A DNA stretch of 64,000 bases from Mixophyes australis (lineage: Eukaryota; Chordata; Amphibia; Anura; Limnodynastidae). The stretch lies in assembly GCA_036250195.1 (NCBI GenBank), contig JAVHZZ010000006.1:78949369-79013368 (forward strand), given 5' to 3'. Shown piece after piece: positions 1-11,775 of this stretch. The translations under genes were made by a program, and so were the position numbers. Under the pieces are notes generated by a model. The model saw nothing but the letters and a program-made list of their open reading frames with translations, made no database searches and had not been told where the DNA came from. The stretch's first letter is position 1; each line of letters starts with the position of its first letter.

Positions 1-432
1 CGTCAGACCTTGGGATGCTTCTTTGCAGGATCCGACTGACCGTAAATTGGAACCTTTTGTTTGAAGTTGGTCTTTACAGCTGCTGGTACAAACTTCAGAC
101 CCGCGTTTTCAATGGCTTGGGTTGCCAGGGCGATAGAAGCATGGGCTGGGCAATTGGCACCCGCTTTGCAGGATTCAGAGCTGCTTCCTTTGGTTATGTA
201 CCTGAAGGAAGCGGCAGGTTATGTGTATGAAGCAACTTAGAATTCGGCATCTATATCTTCTTCTATTTCGGCTACAGCTGTAGAAGCCAGAAGAACTCTA
301 TGGTTGAGACAGCCATTTCATGGGGGTGTGTCTGGCAGAGTTCAGACGGCCAGATCTAGATTTTCTGGAGGTAGGAGACAATCTCTTCGGGGAAGGTCAG
401 CCTCTTCCTCCTCTTCGTGCCACGATTAAGCA
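1..432 (+). mobile_element. DIRS-like retrotransposon, gag-like ORF remnant
   Basis: In the frame that includes 'gcgttttcaatggcttgg' (about 112 onward) the translation contains AWVARAIEAWAGQL, DSELLPL, a Tyr/Ala-rich stretch, then ARRTLWLR and a Gly/Arg/Ser-rich tail (FSGGRRQSLRGRSASSSSS) ending in TAA at about 427. The order of an Ala/Trp helix, an xARRxLWLR motif and a basic Ser-rich tail is what I recognise from the gag-like ORF1 of vertebrate DIRS elements. One in-frame TAG (about 238) breaks it, and no RT or recombinase follows, so it is a dead fragment. It lies in an NPLOC4 intron on the same strand as the gene. Its left end is outside the window. Confidence 0.6.
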
Positions 433-2917
433 TACACAGCGAAACGCTCGTCGGCGTCTCGCTGGATGCTCCTACTGACTTACGAATTTTTAAGGGTTTT
501 TTTATATTGATATTTTGCTCGTTTAAACCTAAAGTTAGTTGGAGCTAATGATATGTAATTAGCAAAACACCTCCCATATATTTACAGAGTTTATTCTGTG
601 TAACAGAACGTCAGAGAGGAAATTGCAGCTATCCTCATATATCAGCCCACTGTTTTTTGCCCCCACTAGATGTGGTTAATGGATTGATTACTTTGGAGGA
701 ATTTTTTTAGGAGGAATCCTTTTGATAATAGCATATTATATACATTCTTTCATAGACGAATATTCCCCTGATTACATTGTATATATGGCTATTGGTGCAT
801 CCAGTTGATTTTAATGCACACATTTGTTTTTATACAGTATATTTTTATATATCTCACTGGTTTTATAGTTACTAATAAAAGTTAGGTTTTATACATAGGT
901 TCCATGTTATTTTTCATTGGTTTGTCAGAGTTCTAGTTCTTAATATCTTCTCTTTTTGTTTCTCTGGATTTTTATAAAGCATAGAATAAGACTGAATGAG
1001 AGCAGCAGACTTCCATGTCACGTGACCTGCTCTGCACAACAGTTAGGTCACACAGCTACCACTTTGGATGCTTACCACACACGCACCACAACATTTTCCA
1101 AAACTGTCTAATTTTGAACATCATGGCAATGTAAAAATTGTATGTAAACCAGTGTGTAGTTTTATATATAGAATAATTAATCAGAATGTTTAATTGTCAA
1201 CATTAACCAGCTTAGAAACTGTTTTTTTTTTGGGGGGGGGGGGAATGATTGCCAACTTTTAAATTGCCCTTTGTTTGACCATCTTTTGATCACTGAGGGT
1301 GGTATTGTAGAAGGGACATCAGGATTGTTTTATATCAGAGGAAGGAAGATCAATTTTGGACAGCCAAAATTGATTATTTTATTCTAGATTTCCAGAAGCA
1401 TTTAATTACAGGTTAAAGATGGGAGGAAGGGAATCTATGTGTGAAGCTGTATTCTTGTAGACACTCCAGGACAGCAGTATCATCTCTTGGTCCCTAGAGG
1501 TTAAAGATGAGAAAACTGGGATGCTATGAAATAGTATGTCTACTATGGGACTCCAATTGGATTCTTCAGTATAGACTCTGGGATGTTTACTCTTCCAAAT
1601 AAAGAACTTGATTCATTTTATTCACACTTCTTACTCTTTGATTGTCCCCCGAACTGTACTAATGACTATGTAAGCTGTTTCTGAGCCATCTTTCTTAGTA
1701 AGCTCAAAATGTAGTAATGGCATCTGTGACATGTCTTCAAGCATGTCCTTGTTGGGAACAAAATTAGCTAAGATATTGGTAGAGGTCAACCTTTCCTTTT
1801 TTATCATCTTGGTGTAGAGGATATAAAACTACTGCAAAATGAAGTGTCCGCAGAGAGTATGTGGAAATCTACTGAGTGTGATATGGTCAGTGTATGGTGA
1901 GGATTTGTGAGAGAGAGCCTATAGGTACCTGATTTGTAAAACTGACCATGTTATTACATGTATATAAAACGTCTTATCCCAATACATCAAACAGACAACA
2001 TTTCCCACCTTCCTGATTAGTATTTCCACCACCTACTGTAAAAGTCTTTATTTTTTTTTTAACATCTGTTTGAGGTTTCTGTACATCCTTCTGCAATTTT
2101 TGCCTTTTGTTTGGATCCATCCTGTGTGTCAACATAATCTTTCTAGCTGTCCTTCAGACAGCCAGTACTTCTCCATCTTGGGCATCTCCTTTTTCATGTT
2201 GCATATTCGCACATTCTGTGTATTGAAACGTAACCTCATGAACCATGGCTTTTTAATTAAACTACTTCTGATGCACAATGGTCTCCAGCATCTCCTCAGC
2301 ATTTATGAAAGGGGCTGACTAAGTCAGTAGGTTAAAGAATTATAGGTCAGATAGGATCCATCTGACAGTTATAATGTAAAGCTGAAGCCTAGCATCATTT
2401 AATAGGTGATAGTTCTGACACAGTGCACAGCTGTATTGCCAAAGCAGTCAAATCAGAAGTTTCATTTCTTTTTTTTCTAATCTGAACTACAAAAATGACC
2501 TCTAGAAACTGATTGGTTGCTGACAAATCCTGTACTCTTGTTTTAGAATATCTCCTAACAATACCTAACCCTCTGCTATGCATGGCTGTCATCAGATATT
2601 TTGGGGCCCAGAACAAATGGAACAGGCAGCCCCCTTCAACCCCATTTATTTTCTCTCCTCTATTTTTATTTTATTTAAAATGTTAATAGGTGAATAGCGA
2701 GTTTGCCTTGTTATATTTTTTGAGTGTATTCACAGGGTCTTTATATAAATATTGATATTTAAAGGTAGCTCTTCTTGTGCAGAATGTATGTTTGTTTTTT
2801 GTTTTTTTATTTACAAAGACTACCTAAGGAATAAGGAAATTGAACTGATTCAAGTGTTGGGCTACACTGATGTTTTAAAATTGATGTAAAAAGCATTGAC
2901 TTGAGCATTATTGTATC
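433..2917. other. NPLOC4 intron, no gene recognised
   Basis: AT-rich intronic sequence. I see a T10G12-type homopolymer junction at about 1,222-1,243 and otherwise no exon, RNA gene or recognisable repeat. The short ORFs here lack splice-site context and codon bias. Confidence 0.5.
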
Positions 2918-3061
2918 ATCATCATCACCATTTATTTATATAGCACCACTGATTCCGCAGTGCTATACAGAGAACTCACTCACATCACTCCCTGCCCCAC
3001 TGGAGCTTACAGTCTAAATTCCCTAATACACACACACTAACCTGCTAGTATGTTTTTGGAG
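2918..3061 (-). mobile_element. SINE 3' end (V-SINE-like), minus orientation
   Basis: The sequence starts with a CAT trinucleotide run (catcatcatcacc), then tttatttatatagcacc, and ends at 'gtatgtttttggagtg'. It is the reverse complement of the tail half of the SINE at 25,810-26,122, including the shared 'ctgccccactgg agctta' and 'gggaatttagac' blocks. The 5' head is missing, so this is a truncated copy in an NPLOC4 intron. Confidence 0.7.
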
Positions 3062-4204
3062 TGTATGCAGTATTATTTAGTATATATTTACTTGCGTTAT
3101 ATTTTTCTGAACTCAATATCTGCATTTCCATGCATGTATCTGAGTGGAGTGCTTGATCTTTCTCTGAGTTCTACTGTTTAGTTTGGTGATATTTAACCTG
3201 ACATACTTGCCATCTGCAAGAGTAAGTATGTCAGAGATGAAATTTACCAAGCTGACCAGTACGACCTAGCCCATCCTAAGCACAGGCAAACATTAATTGT
3301 ATCACCTGTTATATATTTTCTTACACTACTTCAGACTTTTAGCATTTATATGTTGAATTTTGGTGAAGGCTCAATTGTACTGGATTTAACTCTTTTAAGC
3401 ATTAATACTTCAGTTTTATGGAAAAATCTGTGTGTGTTAATGGATCCCTTAGCTTTCACACTCCCATATCATACCTCCCCATATGCCGTCAAAGCTCCAG
3501 ACAATGTGCTACACATTAAACCGCTCCCCAATTCATTTACCTTGTGTTTCTCTGCCTCCATTCTTCCTTCATGTGCTACGGCAGCTCCCAGACGCTGAAA
3601 GACTGGACACAAGGACACGAACAACAATTTTTATTTCTTTTTTTTAAAGTAAAGTGGATAGGGCAGACAGATCATGCCGGGCCCCCTAGCCAGACCGGAC
3701 CCCTTACATCTGTATCCCCCTGAGGATGGCTCTGCTGCTATGACTCACCCACACACGACTCCTTCATTCTGCATGGAAGTGCATACCTACTCTTTACCCT
3801 TTAGTAACCCAGACCCCATGCTGTTTAACTTGTTTCCATTTTTATTAAGATATTTGCAGTATATGTAAGCTGATTATTCAACCATATTGAATATTTAATT
3901 ACAGGGTAGTGTAAATTTTGTTTAATGTTCTTAAGTACTGTCTGATATAAGTGCAATTTTATAAACCTAAAATAAAGATTTATTATTATGGATCCCCTAG
4001 GACCTTTTATATGGTGTAATTGTATCTGAATGTCCTGGAATTGGGAGATATATTGGAAACATTTACCAATTAAAAAATAATCTTTTGTTGGCTGACTGGT
4101 TAGTGCAGGAGTGATCACACACCCCATGGGGGCTGTATCATATTTCTGATGTGCTAGGCCCGTCCCTTACACTCCCTACAAATCTCCCATTCATCACAAA
4201 AGTG
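3062..4204. other. NPLOC4 intron, no gene recognised
   Basis: Unique-looking AT-rich sequence. A short inverted repeat, CTGACATACTT...AAGTATGTCAG, lies at about 3,199-3,234. Nothing else is supported. Confidence 0.4.
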
Positions 4205-4244
4205 ATTGTAAAGTTAGGAGGTACATACCTCCTAACTTTACAAT
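4205..4244. repeat. Perfect 19-bp inverted repeat with 2-nt loop
   Basis: The left arm at 4,205-4,223 (ATTGTAAAGTTAGGAGGTA) is the exact reverse complement of 4,226-4,244, separated only by CA. It is a near-perfect palindrome in an intron; I see no target duplication or TIR family. Confidence 0.9.
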
Positions 4245-4922
4245 TAGCTGGGAAATATGCCTAGTGCTGCCTCATTAATAATAATCTTAAGTGATAAAAT
4301 TTGTAGGAGAACACCCTGAAAATGCTTGTCAGGGCTCATCATGAAAGATCAAAGAATATAAAGGTGTAGAGAAGAATTGGACTTGTTTTTAATATAGTAC
4401 CCTTAGATTGTGATCTTTAAACATATTGGGTACAATTAAATGTAATTGGATAAGAACACAACATTTGATTTACATTCTTTTGCTCCACAGTTTAATTTTT
4501 ATTTATGCATCAATTTTTTAATCTTCTGATTTTACTGCTGGAATTGCTGTCTACAGAAGTATTTGGTCAACAACTAGACCCTTCCGAATAAAGCAGTGGA
4601 AACTGCAGATTGTAAATGGTGAAATCTAATATTTTATACATTTACCGATGGCTTTTGACAGATGCAGTTGGATCTACATTCTTTTGATTAGTAACAGCAT
4701 TTGTAATTTTCAAAGCTGTCTAAAACACCTTTTAACATGGTGATAGACACATGCAGCACTCCATGCTTCACCTACAGCCCCCAGCTCTTTCCTACTTTAT
4801 TGTGATCTCAGATTTCTTATAGCATGTAACATTTGTATTAAATGTCTGCTGATATATGTTATTACAGATAAGTTTCTCTTTCTTTAATTAAATCTATTGC
4901 TTTAACTTATTACTGAGATTAA

Positions 4923-5083
4923 GGGGCATATTCAATTGTCCATGGGATTGCCGAAAATCCCTCGGTCCGCGCAGGATTACCGTAATAATGGTAATCCTGC
5001 ACGGAAAAACAGTTAATACGGTAATTTTACCGTATTAATGGTATTAGTTTTTCCGCGCTCGAACGGACAATTGAATACCCCCC
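4923..5083. mobile_element. Harbinger-like MITE, TAA target duplication
   Basis: A 161-bp element with imperfect terminal inverted repeats: GGGGCATATTCAATTGTCC at the left and the complement of GGACAATTGAATACCCCCC at the right. It is flanked by TAA at 4,920-4,922 and 5,084-5,086. A 3-bp TWA duplication with G-rich termini is the PIF/Harbinger pattern. The interior is self-complementary (GGTAATCCTGC arms and ACGGTAATTTTACCGT). It has no coding capacity. Confidence 0.75.
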
Positions 5084-5468
5084 TAAGAGTAATGTACAGC
5101 CCTTCTTAAAGTTAGAGTGCCGCCCATGTAGCCCCTGAATTGTATCAGGTTGCTTATCACTGCTTTAACGCCTAAGTGTCTATAGTGAGTATAATTCTGG
5201 CCTGTAACACAATGTTGTTTAATAAAATTATGCTGAATGCATAATGCATTGTGGCTCATACAAACAAAATTAGATTATAGCTTTCACTTTTCTACTAAAG
5301 TTTAGAAATTTTCAGCAACTATGACAGGTTACTGTTGGTTACAGCAGATATGTCTGCATGTAGCATCATATTATTCAGTAAGACCGTTCAACATAATGAA
5401 CTGCTTATTCTCTAACCATTTTGGTGTTTAAACTGTAGGGACTCATGCTGATTCTTTCTCAATTACAG

Positions 5469-5540
5469 GATATTGACAAATTTGGCAATGAAATTACCCA
5501 ATTGGCACGTCCTCTACCTGTAGAGTATTTGATCATTGAT
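5469..5540 (+). CDS. NPLOC4: NPLOC4 coding exon (fifth from the end)
   Basis: A 72-nt exon, phase 0 at both ends, with acceptor ttacag|GAT and donor GAT|gtgagt. It encodes 24 residues from DIDKFGNEITQLARPLP to VEYLIID, matching the conserved NPL4 segment after the MPN-like region. NPL4 is the UFD1 partner in the p97/VCP cofactor that extracts ubiquitylated proteins in ER-associated and chromatin-associated degradation. The five exons here give the C-terminal 182 residues. The N-terminal UBX-like, zinc-finger and MPN-like parts must be encoded upstream of the window; I searched 1-5,468 by eye for the preceding exon and did not find it. All splice sites are canonical and the frame is intact, so the gene looks functional. 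Confidence 0.95.
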
Positions 5541-5730
5541 GTGAGTATTCCACGATTTGATCCAGTAAATGTAATATGTCGCCACTAATGCAGTTTTTAT
5601 TTTTTGGAAGAAACTAGGAAGATTGCTGGTAAAGAGACAAATGATGTTCTCACCAACTATATACAATTTGTATGGGTATAGTGTACATAACTAAATGCTA
5701 CATTGTATCAGCTCTATTAATGTCCATGTG

Positions 5731-5767
5731 GGGGGGGGGGGGGGTGTATATATGTGTATGTATATAC

Positions 5768-5819
<52 letters not shown>

Positions 5820-5828
5820 ATATATCTA
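5731..5828. repeat. Poly-G run followed by (TA)n/(TG)n microsatellite
   Basis: About a dozen consecutive G, then gtatatatgtgtatg and a long TA run, in the 734-bp NPLOC4 intron. Translated ORFs here are artefacts of the repeat. Confidence 0.95.
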
Positions 5829-6274
5829 TCACCAGCTAATTGAAAATGCAACATTTCACTGTAACAAAAATATATTTTGTAGAGCATAATCTGCCATATT
5901 TCACGCCTCTAGATTCCTCTTGTGAGGACTCTACTGCTAGCCAGAGAATGCTGAGCAGAACTGATGTTTTAATTTGATCTAGACTACATAATACTGACAG
6001 ATTATAACTCTTAGTGTCTGTTAACATCATTTAACTCATGGTTATAAGGCAACCTTTCTATCTTGCAATTAGCTTTTGTATGACTGTTTAACTTCAAGGC
6101 TACATTGGCAACAGACTTTTTTGTAGGTTCTAGCATCTATCCAAATAGCTGTGCTATTGCCGTCTTTAAGAACTTTGGTAAATACTGTAAGCGTAAAGGG
6201 GAAACAGTCGCCAAATTATTATACTCAAAAATATTGTAATTCCTTTTGATTACCGATGTCTGGTTCTTCTGTAG

Positions 6275-6370
6275 ATCACCACCACATTCCCAAAGGATCC
6301 GGTGTATACTTTCTCCACCTCCTCCAACTTGTTTCCCATTGAAAACAGAGACGATCTGGATGAGACTCAG
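6275..6370 (+). CDS. NPLOC4: NPLOC4 coding exon (fourth from the end)
   Basis: A 96-nt exon, phase 0/0, acceptor ctgtag|ATC and donor CAG|gtaagt. It encodes 32 residues starting ITTTFPKDPVYTFS and ending NRDDLDETQ. The TTFPKDP block is strongly conserved in NPL4 proteins. The segment SNLFPIEN shows modest drift from the mammalian sequence, as expected for an amphibian. The frame joins directly to the exons on either side; the preceding intron is 734 bp and the following one 385 bp. Confidence 0.95.
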
Positions 6371-6755
6371 GTAAGTTCAGCATGTCTATTTAAAGGCTAA
6401 GCCCAAACCCAACATTGAATATGAGTTTGAGAAAAGAAGTCTTACTCGCCTGCATTTCCTGATCCTATGATCCAGGCGGTCCTACGATGCTTGTAGTGGA
6501 TCATTCTCACTTCTGTTCAGACCCCTCTCCTGTGCTATTCTCATTCAGATGGATGGGACCTTGCTGCAAGCATCTTGAAAAAAGCCCTCACCGAGCAGGA
6601 GAGAAAATTCCACCCTAAGCTAACATTTTATTTTTGGGGAGAGTTATCTTTTAATACATTTTACTTCTGGAAGAGACATGTTCCAACTGTATGCTAAGGA
6701 TAGATTACATGTATGTATACTACAACCGGACTAATATGTCTTTTTTGACACGCAG

Positions 6756-6872
6756 AACTTCCACAGTTTGGCCACGTACCTTTCCCAGAATCCATCCTCC
6801 ATTTTCCTTGAGATCATCTCAGATTTCCACTTACTCCTCTTCTTGGTCACAAACGATGTGATGCCACTTCAG
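6756..6872 (+). CDS. NPLOC4: NPLOC4 coding exon (third from the end)
   Basis: A 117-nt exon, phase 0/0, acceptor cgcag|AAC and donor CAG|gtaagc. It encodes 39 residues, NFHSLATYLSQ through FHLLLFLVTNDVMPLQ, a helical hydrophobic stretch typical of the NPL4 C-terminal domain. There are no stops or frameshifts. The next intron is 2,864 bp and contains a Harbinger-like MITE. Confidence 0.95.
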
Positions 6873-9411
6873 GTAAGCACCCATACTGTTAAATCCTCCT
6901 GGAGAGCATCCTGATGTGAGCACCATTCGGCATGCTTATGTGTAAGAGGGATGCAACAGAAAACAGGAGCAGAATATTTTTCAGTCACCATGTACTTTAT
7001 AATATAGAAATGAAAGCTGCTGCTCTGGTAATATTGGCACTTTTCACTTACTATATAAAGAAAGTAATGTAACAAACACAAAGATAAAAAATGATTTTAA
7101 CATCAATGAGTAGCACAAGGGTAAGATAAATGAGCCCATGTTCTCAAGATTTATAACCCTTTTATAAACAATTAACTGATCTATAATACGTAAATTGAGT
7201 GGGTACAATTTAATTATGTACCCAAACCAAAAACCACAATTGCCTATGAAACGGAGCACACATGGCTGAAGTAGGAAACATGTAGTACTTCTACACTGGA
7301 GCACTCATACCCCCTAGTTGCAAGTGGATATGTTCTTCTCTGGCAATCCGCAATGTCAATCAATTCATGAGAATTGGGGTGTTTTAGATCTGGAAGAACC
7401 TCTCTGACACTCTTTCCTCTACCCCTTCTTCTAATTGACCCAGCTTCCTACCTCTGCATCCAACACTCACATGCACTCTTTTACATTGCTGCTCACAGAG
7501 CAGTCCAAACTCCTCTCGCATTCTCTCTTGAATAATTGTTCCAGAAATACATAAATAATGCAAGCTGTACGTCAACTGGCATTACCAGTTATGGAACATA
7601 TACTAAGAACAGTGTACTGCATGGAGGAAGTTACTATAAAATGTAAGAAACAGACTATTTTACATTGTATGTAGAGTTTTAATAAAGTACTTACAAACTA
7701 CAAAGTAATATTTTAAAATAAATGTTAAAAAGCCAGTTAGTACAAAAAGTCATCACAATCTTTTACAGAAACTGTCCAAAGGATAAAATGTAAAGATATA
7801 CCTTGCTATCCTACTTCATTGTGTTGACCTATATTTAAACTTATCAGAACAAATGGGTCTTTTTTTGGGTTGTTGCCAGAAACAGGGAAAACATTGTGCT
7901 TGCTTGGTTTTGCTCTTAAGATGTAGCCCTAAGAAGAGACTTGTTTGTATTTTAATGCATTCGGGCTACAAAATTTGTCATAGACGGGTTAACACACATT
8001 GTTTTAATATCCCTCTATTGGTAGTTATGAGTCACTAATTATTTGTAATTGTAGAGACACAACTTCTAAATGTTTTCATAAGCAGCAGAAAAAAATGAAT
8101 AATTGACATTATAATCTCTTCTTGGGGGTCATACACCATGAATTAACAGTTCTTAAAATAGGGATAATATGCCAAATCTTAATGAAAGAAAAATGTATAT
8201 ATTTTTCTTTATGTAATGTCCTTTTTTTTTTTCTGGCAGTAACTTTCCTATTACCATAAATAGATATAAACTATGTAACCTAGAGAAGGCAGGTAAATTA
8301 TGAAGCAATCTAGTACCCAGGAAAAATGAACAGCTCTGCCCATTCGGCTCAGAAGTCCTTTAGCATATTTGAGTTTATAAGGCACAATTATGTCTAAACC
8401 ACAGAAATATCACCTGGAAATTGTAGCTGACATATTGTGTGACTTTCTGAATTTCCCCTGTATGTTTTGGGTTTAAAAAGAATGCATTGTACAATTCCTT
8501 CACAAAGGCAGGTTCTAGTGCATGATACAGTGGCAAGCATTTTAACATGCTGTTGGCTGACAAGCTTTAGTAAGGAATGGCTATTGTGATGATTTAGAAC
8601 AGGAGGAGCTAAGATGTACACAGCTGTGTAACACATGCATGAACCTATAGATCTTTTTAAAAGTGCAAGGATACAGTTTAAAATTCTCGGAAACAGATCA
8701 GCCAACCAGATTCCTAAATGGTAAAGTGACAGCAGTGTGCAGAGAAGTATTTCCTGTGCATACTGGGTGAAATAACATAAGAGGTTCCTCGGTATAAAAA
8801 GGGTAAATTAAAATGGAACACCCCCCCCTTCCCTTCAGACTTTGTTTCTATTCTCTTATTCGAACACATCGGCTTTCTGAGAAAGAAATGCAATAAATAA
8901 TGATTTGAATATATGTGATATACAATATTTGAATGAAGCTCTCATCTCCTTCTTTCATTTAGACTAGACAAAGTGTACATTGAAGTGTTATTATTTAAAT
9001 GTTGTGTTTTTCTCTCATCAGTGTTTATTAACTTTTTTTTTTTTTCCCTGTGCCATTATACCCCCTAAACCAGCAGGAACACATTTGTGCAGTTGCTTGT
9101 CAGCATGCCAGTTGTGAGCATTCCTCAAGAGCAGATATCATACACAGATGTCTCTGCCGGGCCAGAGCCCCTCTTTAACACTTGCTGTGACTGATTTGGC
9201 AGGCTGTGCAACTGGCAGGAGACCAGTCCCCATTTTATTGGCTGCCCATTGGCAGGAAATTCATATATACACATAGAGCATGTGCAAAGCAGCTGGGATG
9301 TCCTTGCTTGCCTGGTAATCAGGACCTATAAGGTTCCTGAACCTCACACCTTTAAGTTTCATAAGTGGTAAAAGTTAATCCATTGTACAGACTACTTAGT
9401 TTAAAGGCTTA
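6873..9411. other. NPLOC4 intron; possible regulatory block near 9.08-9.31 kb
   Basis: Mostly AT-rich with no recognised repeat. From about 9,076 to 9,310 the base composition changes to a mixed, non-repetitive block containing ATTGGCTGCCCATTGGC (paired CCAAT/NFI-like half sites) and several CTGGCAGG/TTGGCAGG motifs. It could be a conserved intronic enhancer, but nothing in the sequence alone proves that. Confidence 0.3.
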
Positions 9412-9629
9412 GGGGGGTATTCAATTGTTCGGCTTGACGGCCGTAAAACTTGCGCTCTAAAACTATTACAGTTAATATGGTAAAATTGCGCTTAAAAACC
9501 GTTCATACGGTAATTTACTCGCTGAATTTCAGCTGCGAGCTTAAATTCAGCGAGTAATTACCGTATTAATGGTAATAGTTTTAGAGCGCGAGTATTTCGG
9601 CCGTCAAGCCGAACAATTGAATACCTCCC
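9412..9629. mobile_element. Harbinger-like MITE, TTA target duplication
   Basis: A 218-bp element with left end GGGGGGTATTCAATTGTTCG and right end complementary (CGAACAATTGAATACCTCCC), flanked by TTA at 9,409-9,411 and 9,630-9,632. The arms extend far inward through GGCTTGACGGCC/GGCCGTCAAGCC, so most of the element can fold back. It shares the TATTCAATTG terminal core and the ACGGTAAT interior motif with the MITE at 4,923-5,083, so both belong to one family. Confidence 0.85.
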
Positions 9630-9736
9630 TTAGTGTCGTAATGTTGGTCATTTAAACCTACTCTGCTCAGTAGATACTTTTAATGTTCCTTCATAAGAAT
9701 TTATGATTAATACACAAGTGACTCCTCCTTTTACAG

Positions 9737-9839
9737 GACAGTATTAGCTTGCTGTTGGAGGCTTTGAGAACCAGGAATGAAGACCTTGCTCAAACGTGGA
9801 AGAAATCAGAGCAGTGGGCTACCATCGAACAGCTGTGCA
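9737..9839 (+). CDS. NPLOC4: NPLOC4 coding exon (second from the end)
   Basis: A 103-nt exon with acceptor ttacag|GAC. It encodes DSISLLLEALRTRNEDLAQ and WKKSEQWATIEQLC plus the first base of a serine codon. The donor is TGCA|gtgagt, so the exon ends in phase 1. The EALRTRNE and EQWATIEQLC blocks are NPL4 signatures. The following intron is 5,283 bp and carries a DIRS remnant. Confidence 0.95.
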
Positions 9840-11775
9840 GTGAGTGCTCTTTTTATCCAAATGTTGTAAATCACTGACAAACAAGAGCTATCCTCACCCC
9901 TTTTCTATCTAAGCCAATCACAGCACAAAGTGGTAATGGAACAACACAACAACAATAATTCATTGTAGCCAGACCCCTAAAATGTAATCAGAAGTAAAGA
10001 AATGTTATTCAGTCTGCATGGCATGAAAGGGAACATGCAAACAATCAGGTATGCTTGTCATGTGTTGAATGTAGTTCAAGCAGTTTCGCTAGATATTATG
10101 TGACTTTTCGTATGGAAATCAGAGATCACTTGTCTCTTGCCTTTGTTTTTTAGTGAAAATAGAGAGTCCCTTACCAGTTACAATAACTGTCAACCAAGTG
10201 TGGAAGCTGGCTACAGACATTAATATAAATGATTTTGCATCTAAAATCAAAGTTTGTTTAAGAAAAAAAAAAATATTCAAATAAATGCTTTTTTTTTTTT
10301 ATATTTGTCACCTATGTTTTCTGTCAGCAGCAGGGAGCTGATGGGGTATTTATTGTACATATTACTGGTTGAACGGTACACTCTTTAGTAACTTGAGAAC
10401 ATTGATGCTAGATTCACAGGGAATGACAATTGTTAGCACAGAATTTTTGGCAACTGAATGAAGTACTGAGCATAAATGACTACTAGCTGGCTTCAGCACA
10501 CACCGTGCTATAAATAGATGTTCACATGGATATTGTGACAGATGAGGAAAACATTTACAGAAATGGGATTTAACTGGAGCTCTCACATCAGTATGTATTT
10601 AATTAGCTGGTAACCACACCTGTATATTACTTAACAACACAAAAGTTAAAAATAGCAAACTTGTTTCTCTGTATACTAAATATGTTTATCCAATCCCTGA
10701 TAATTTGCCACCTCTTTAAACTGACCGTGCAATAGGCTGAAGCTGAGTGATAGGCATGCAATCTCCAGTAATTCTCTGTACATGCTGGTGGATTCACATG
10801 GGAATGGCTGGTGCTGTCACTGTGAGTTTGAAGTGGAATCACTGACTTACTACTTGTTGCTGTCTGAGACTTTTTTTTTTTTTTTTTTTTGTTCTGGTTG
10901 TTTTTCCAGGAAAATAATCCACTTTTTATATGGAAGTAGAAAAAAAATCATTTTGGGTGCTCTATCGCAAGAATGAAAATGCCAACAAGGAAAGGAGACC
11001 CTTAAAAAAAGCAGTGCTATTGCTGTATCGCTATCTATGTTGTATTAATACAACATTAGTGCCGTCTGTTGCTCTTTTATATGGAAGGGATGAATTTACA
11101 GTGACCTTAGAAAACCCAGTTTTTGGCAATGAAGGTTTGTACAAGAGTTCATGTGTAAAGGACAGACAGTGATGAGGACGATTAACACAACAAAGGATAC
11201 CCAATGGCCACATTTTTGGGTTTGCCGAAATCAGGACTTTGTAGGAAGTATACTGTCCGTATCTAGAATCCTTTAACTATAGTTAACTTGCAGATGAAAA
11301 GGAATAGACAGACGTGACTTGGCACTAATACAAACGTTTATGTGGAGTTTGAGAGTGGCATATTTCAGTTGCTGTTTCAACTAGCAGGATGGCTAAAGTG
11401 TTAGTCTTTGGTTACATATTATCACTTAAGTATTGTGCATGTGCTATGTTTTGACCATGGTCTGAACATACTGATTGTAGCACATTGCACTCAGAATAGA
11501 GTTGGCTTTCAAAACAATATCTGCGCTAACTTCCACTGAAACTGGAAATACTGCATGCAGTGTTCCTGGCAAGGTGTTGAGCTCAGCTCAGTACCTGAAT
11601 GCTTGAAAATGTTATTTACTCTTTCTATTTTGGTGGACACTGCTACATTGTGGTATAGAGGGCTCTAGGTGGAGTAGGCAGTCCATTTAAAATTTTGTCA
11701 ATGTTCTGAATTTTCTACCCTTCTATACCCCCCCTTAACAACCAAAACACTTTTTTTTAAGTGCCCATAGATTAG
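9840..11775. other. NPLOC4 intron, no gene recognised
   Basis: AT-rich intronic sequence with an A11 run at about 10,263, a T11 run at about 10,289 and a T20 run at about 10,871-10,890. ORFs of 60-80 codons are scattered and unsupported. One copy of a 35-bp direct repeat lies at 11,531-11,565; its mate is at 13,969-14,003. Confidence 0.4.

Noticed and set aside
1..5468. Upstream NPLOC4 exon preceding DIDKFGNEITQ
   Set aside because: I looked for the conserved preceding segment with a donor site and found no matching coding stretch; it is probably outside the window.
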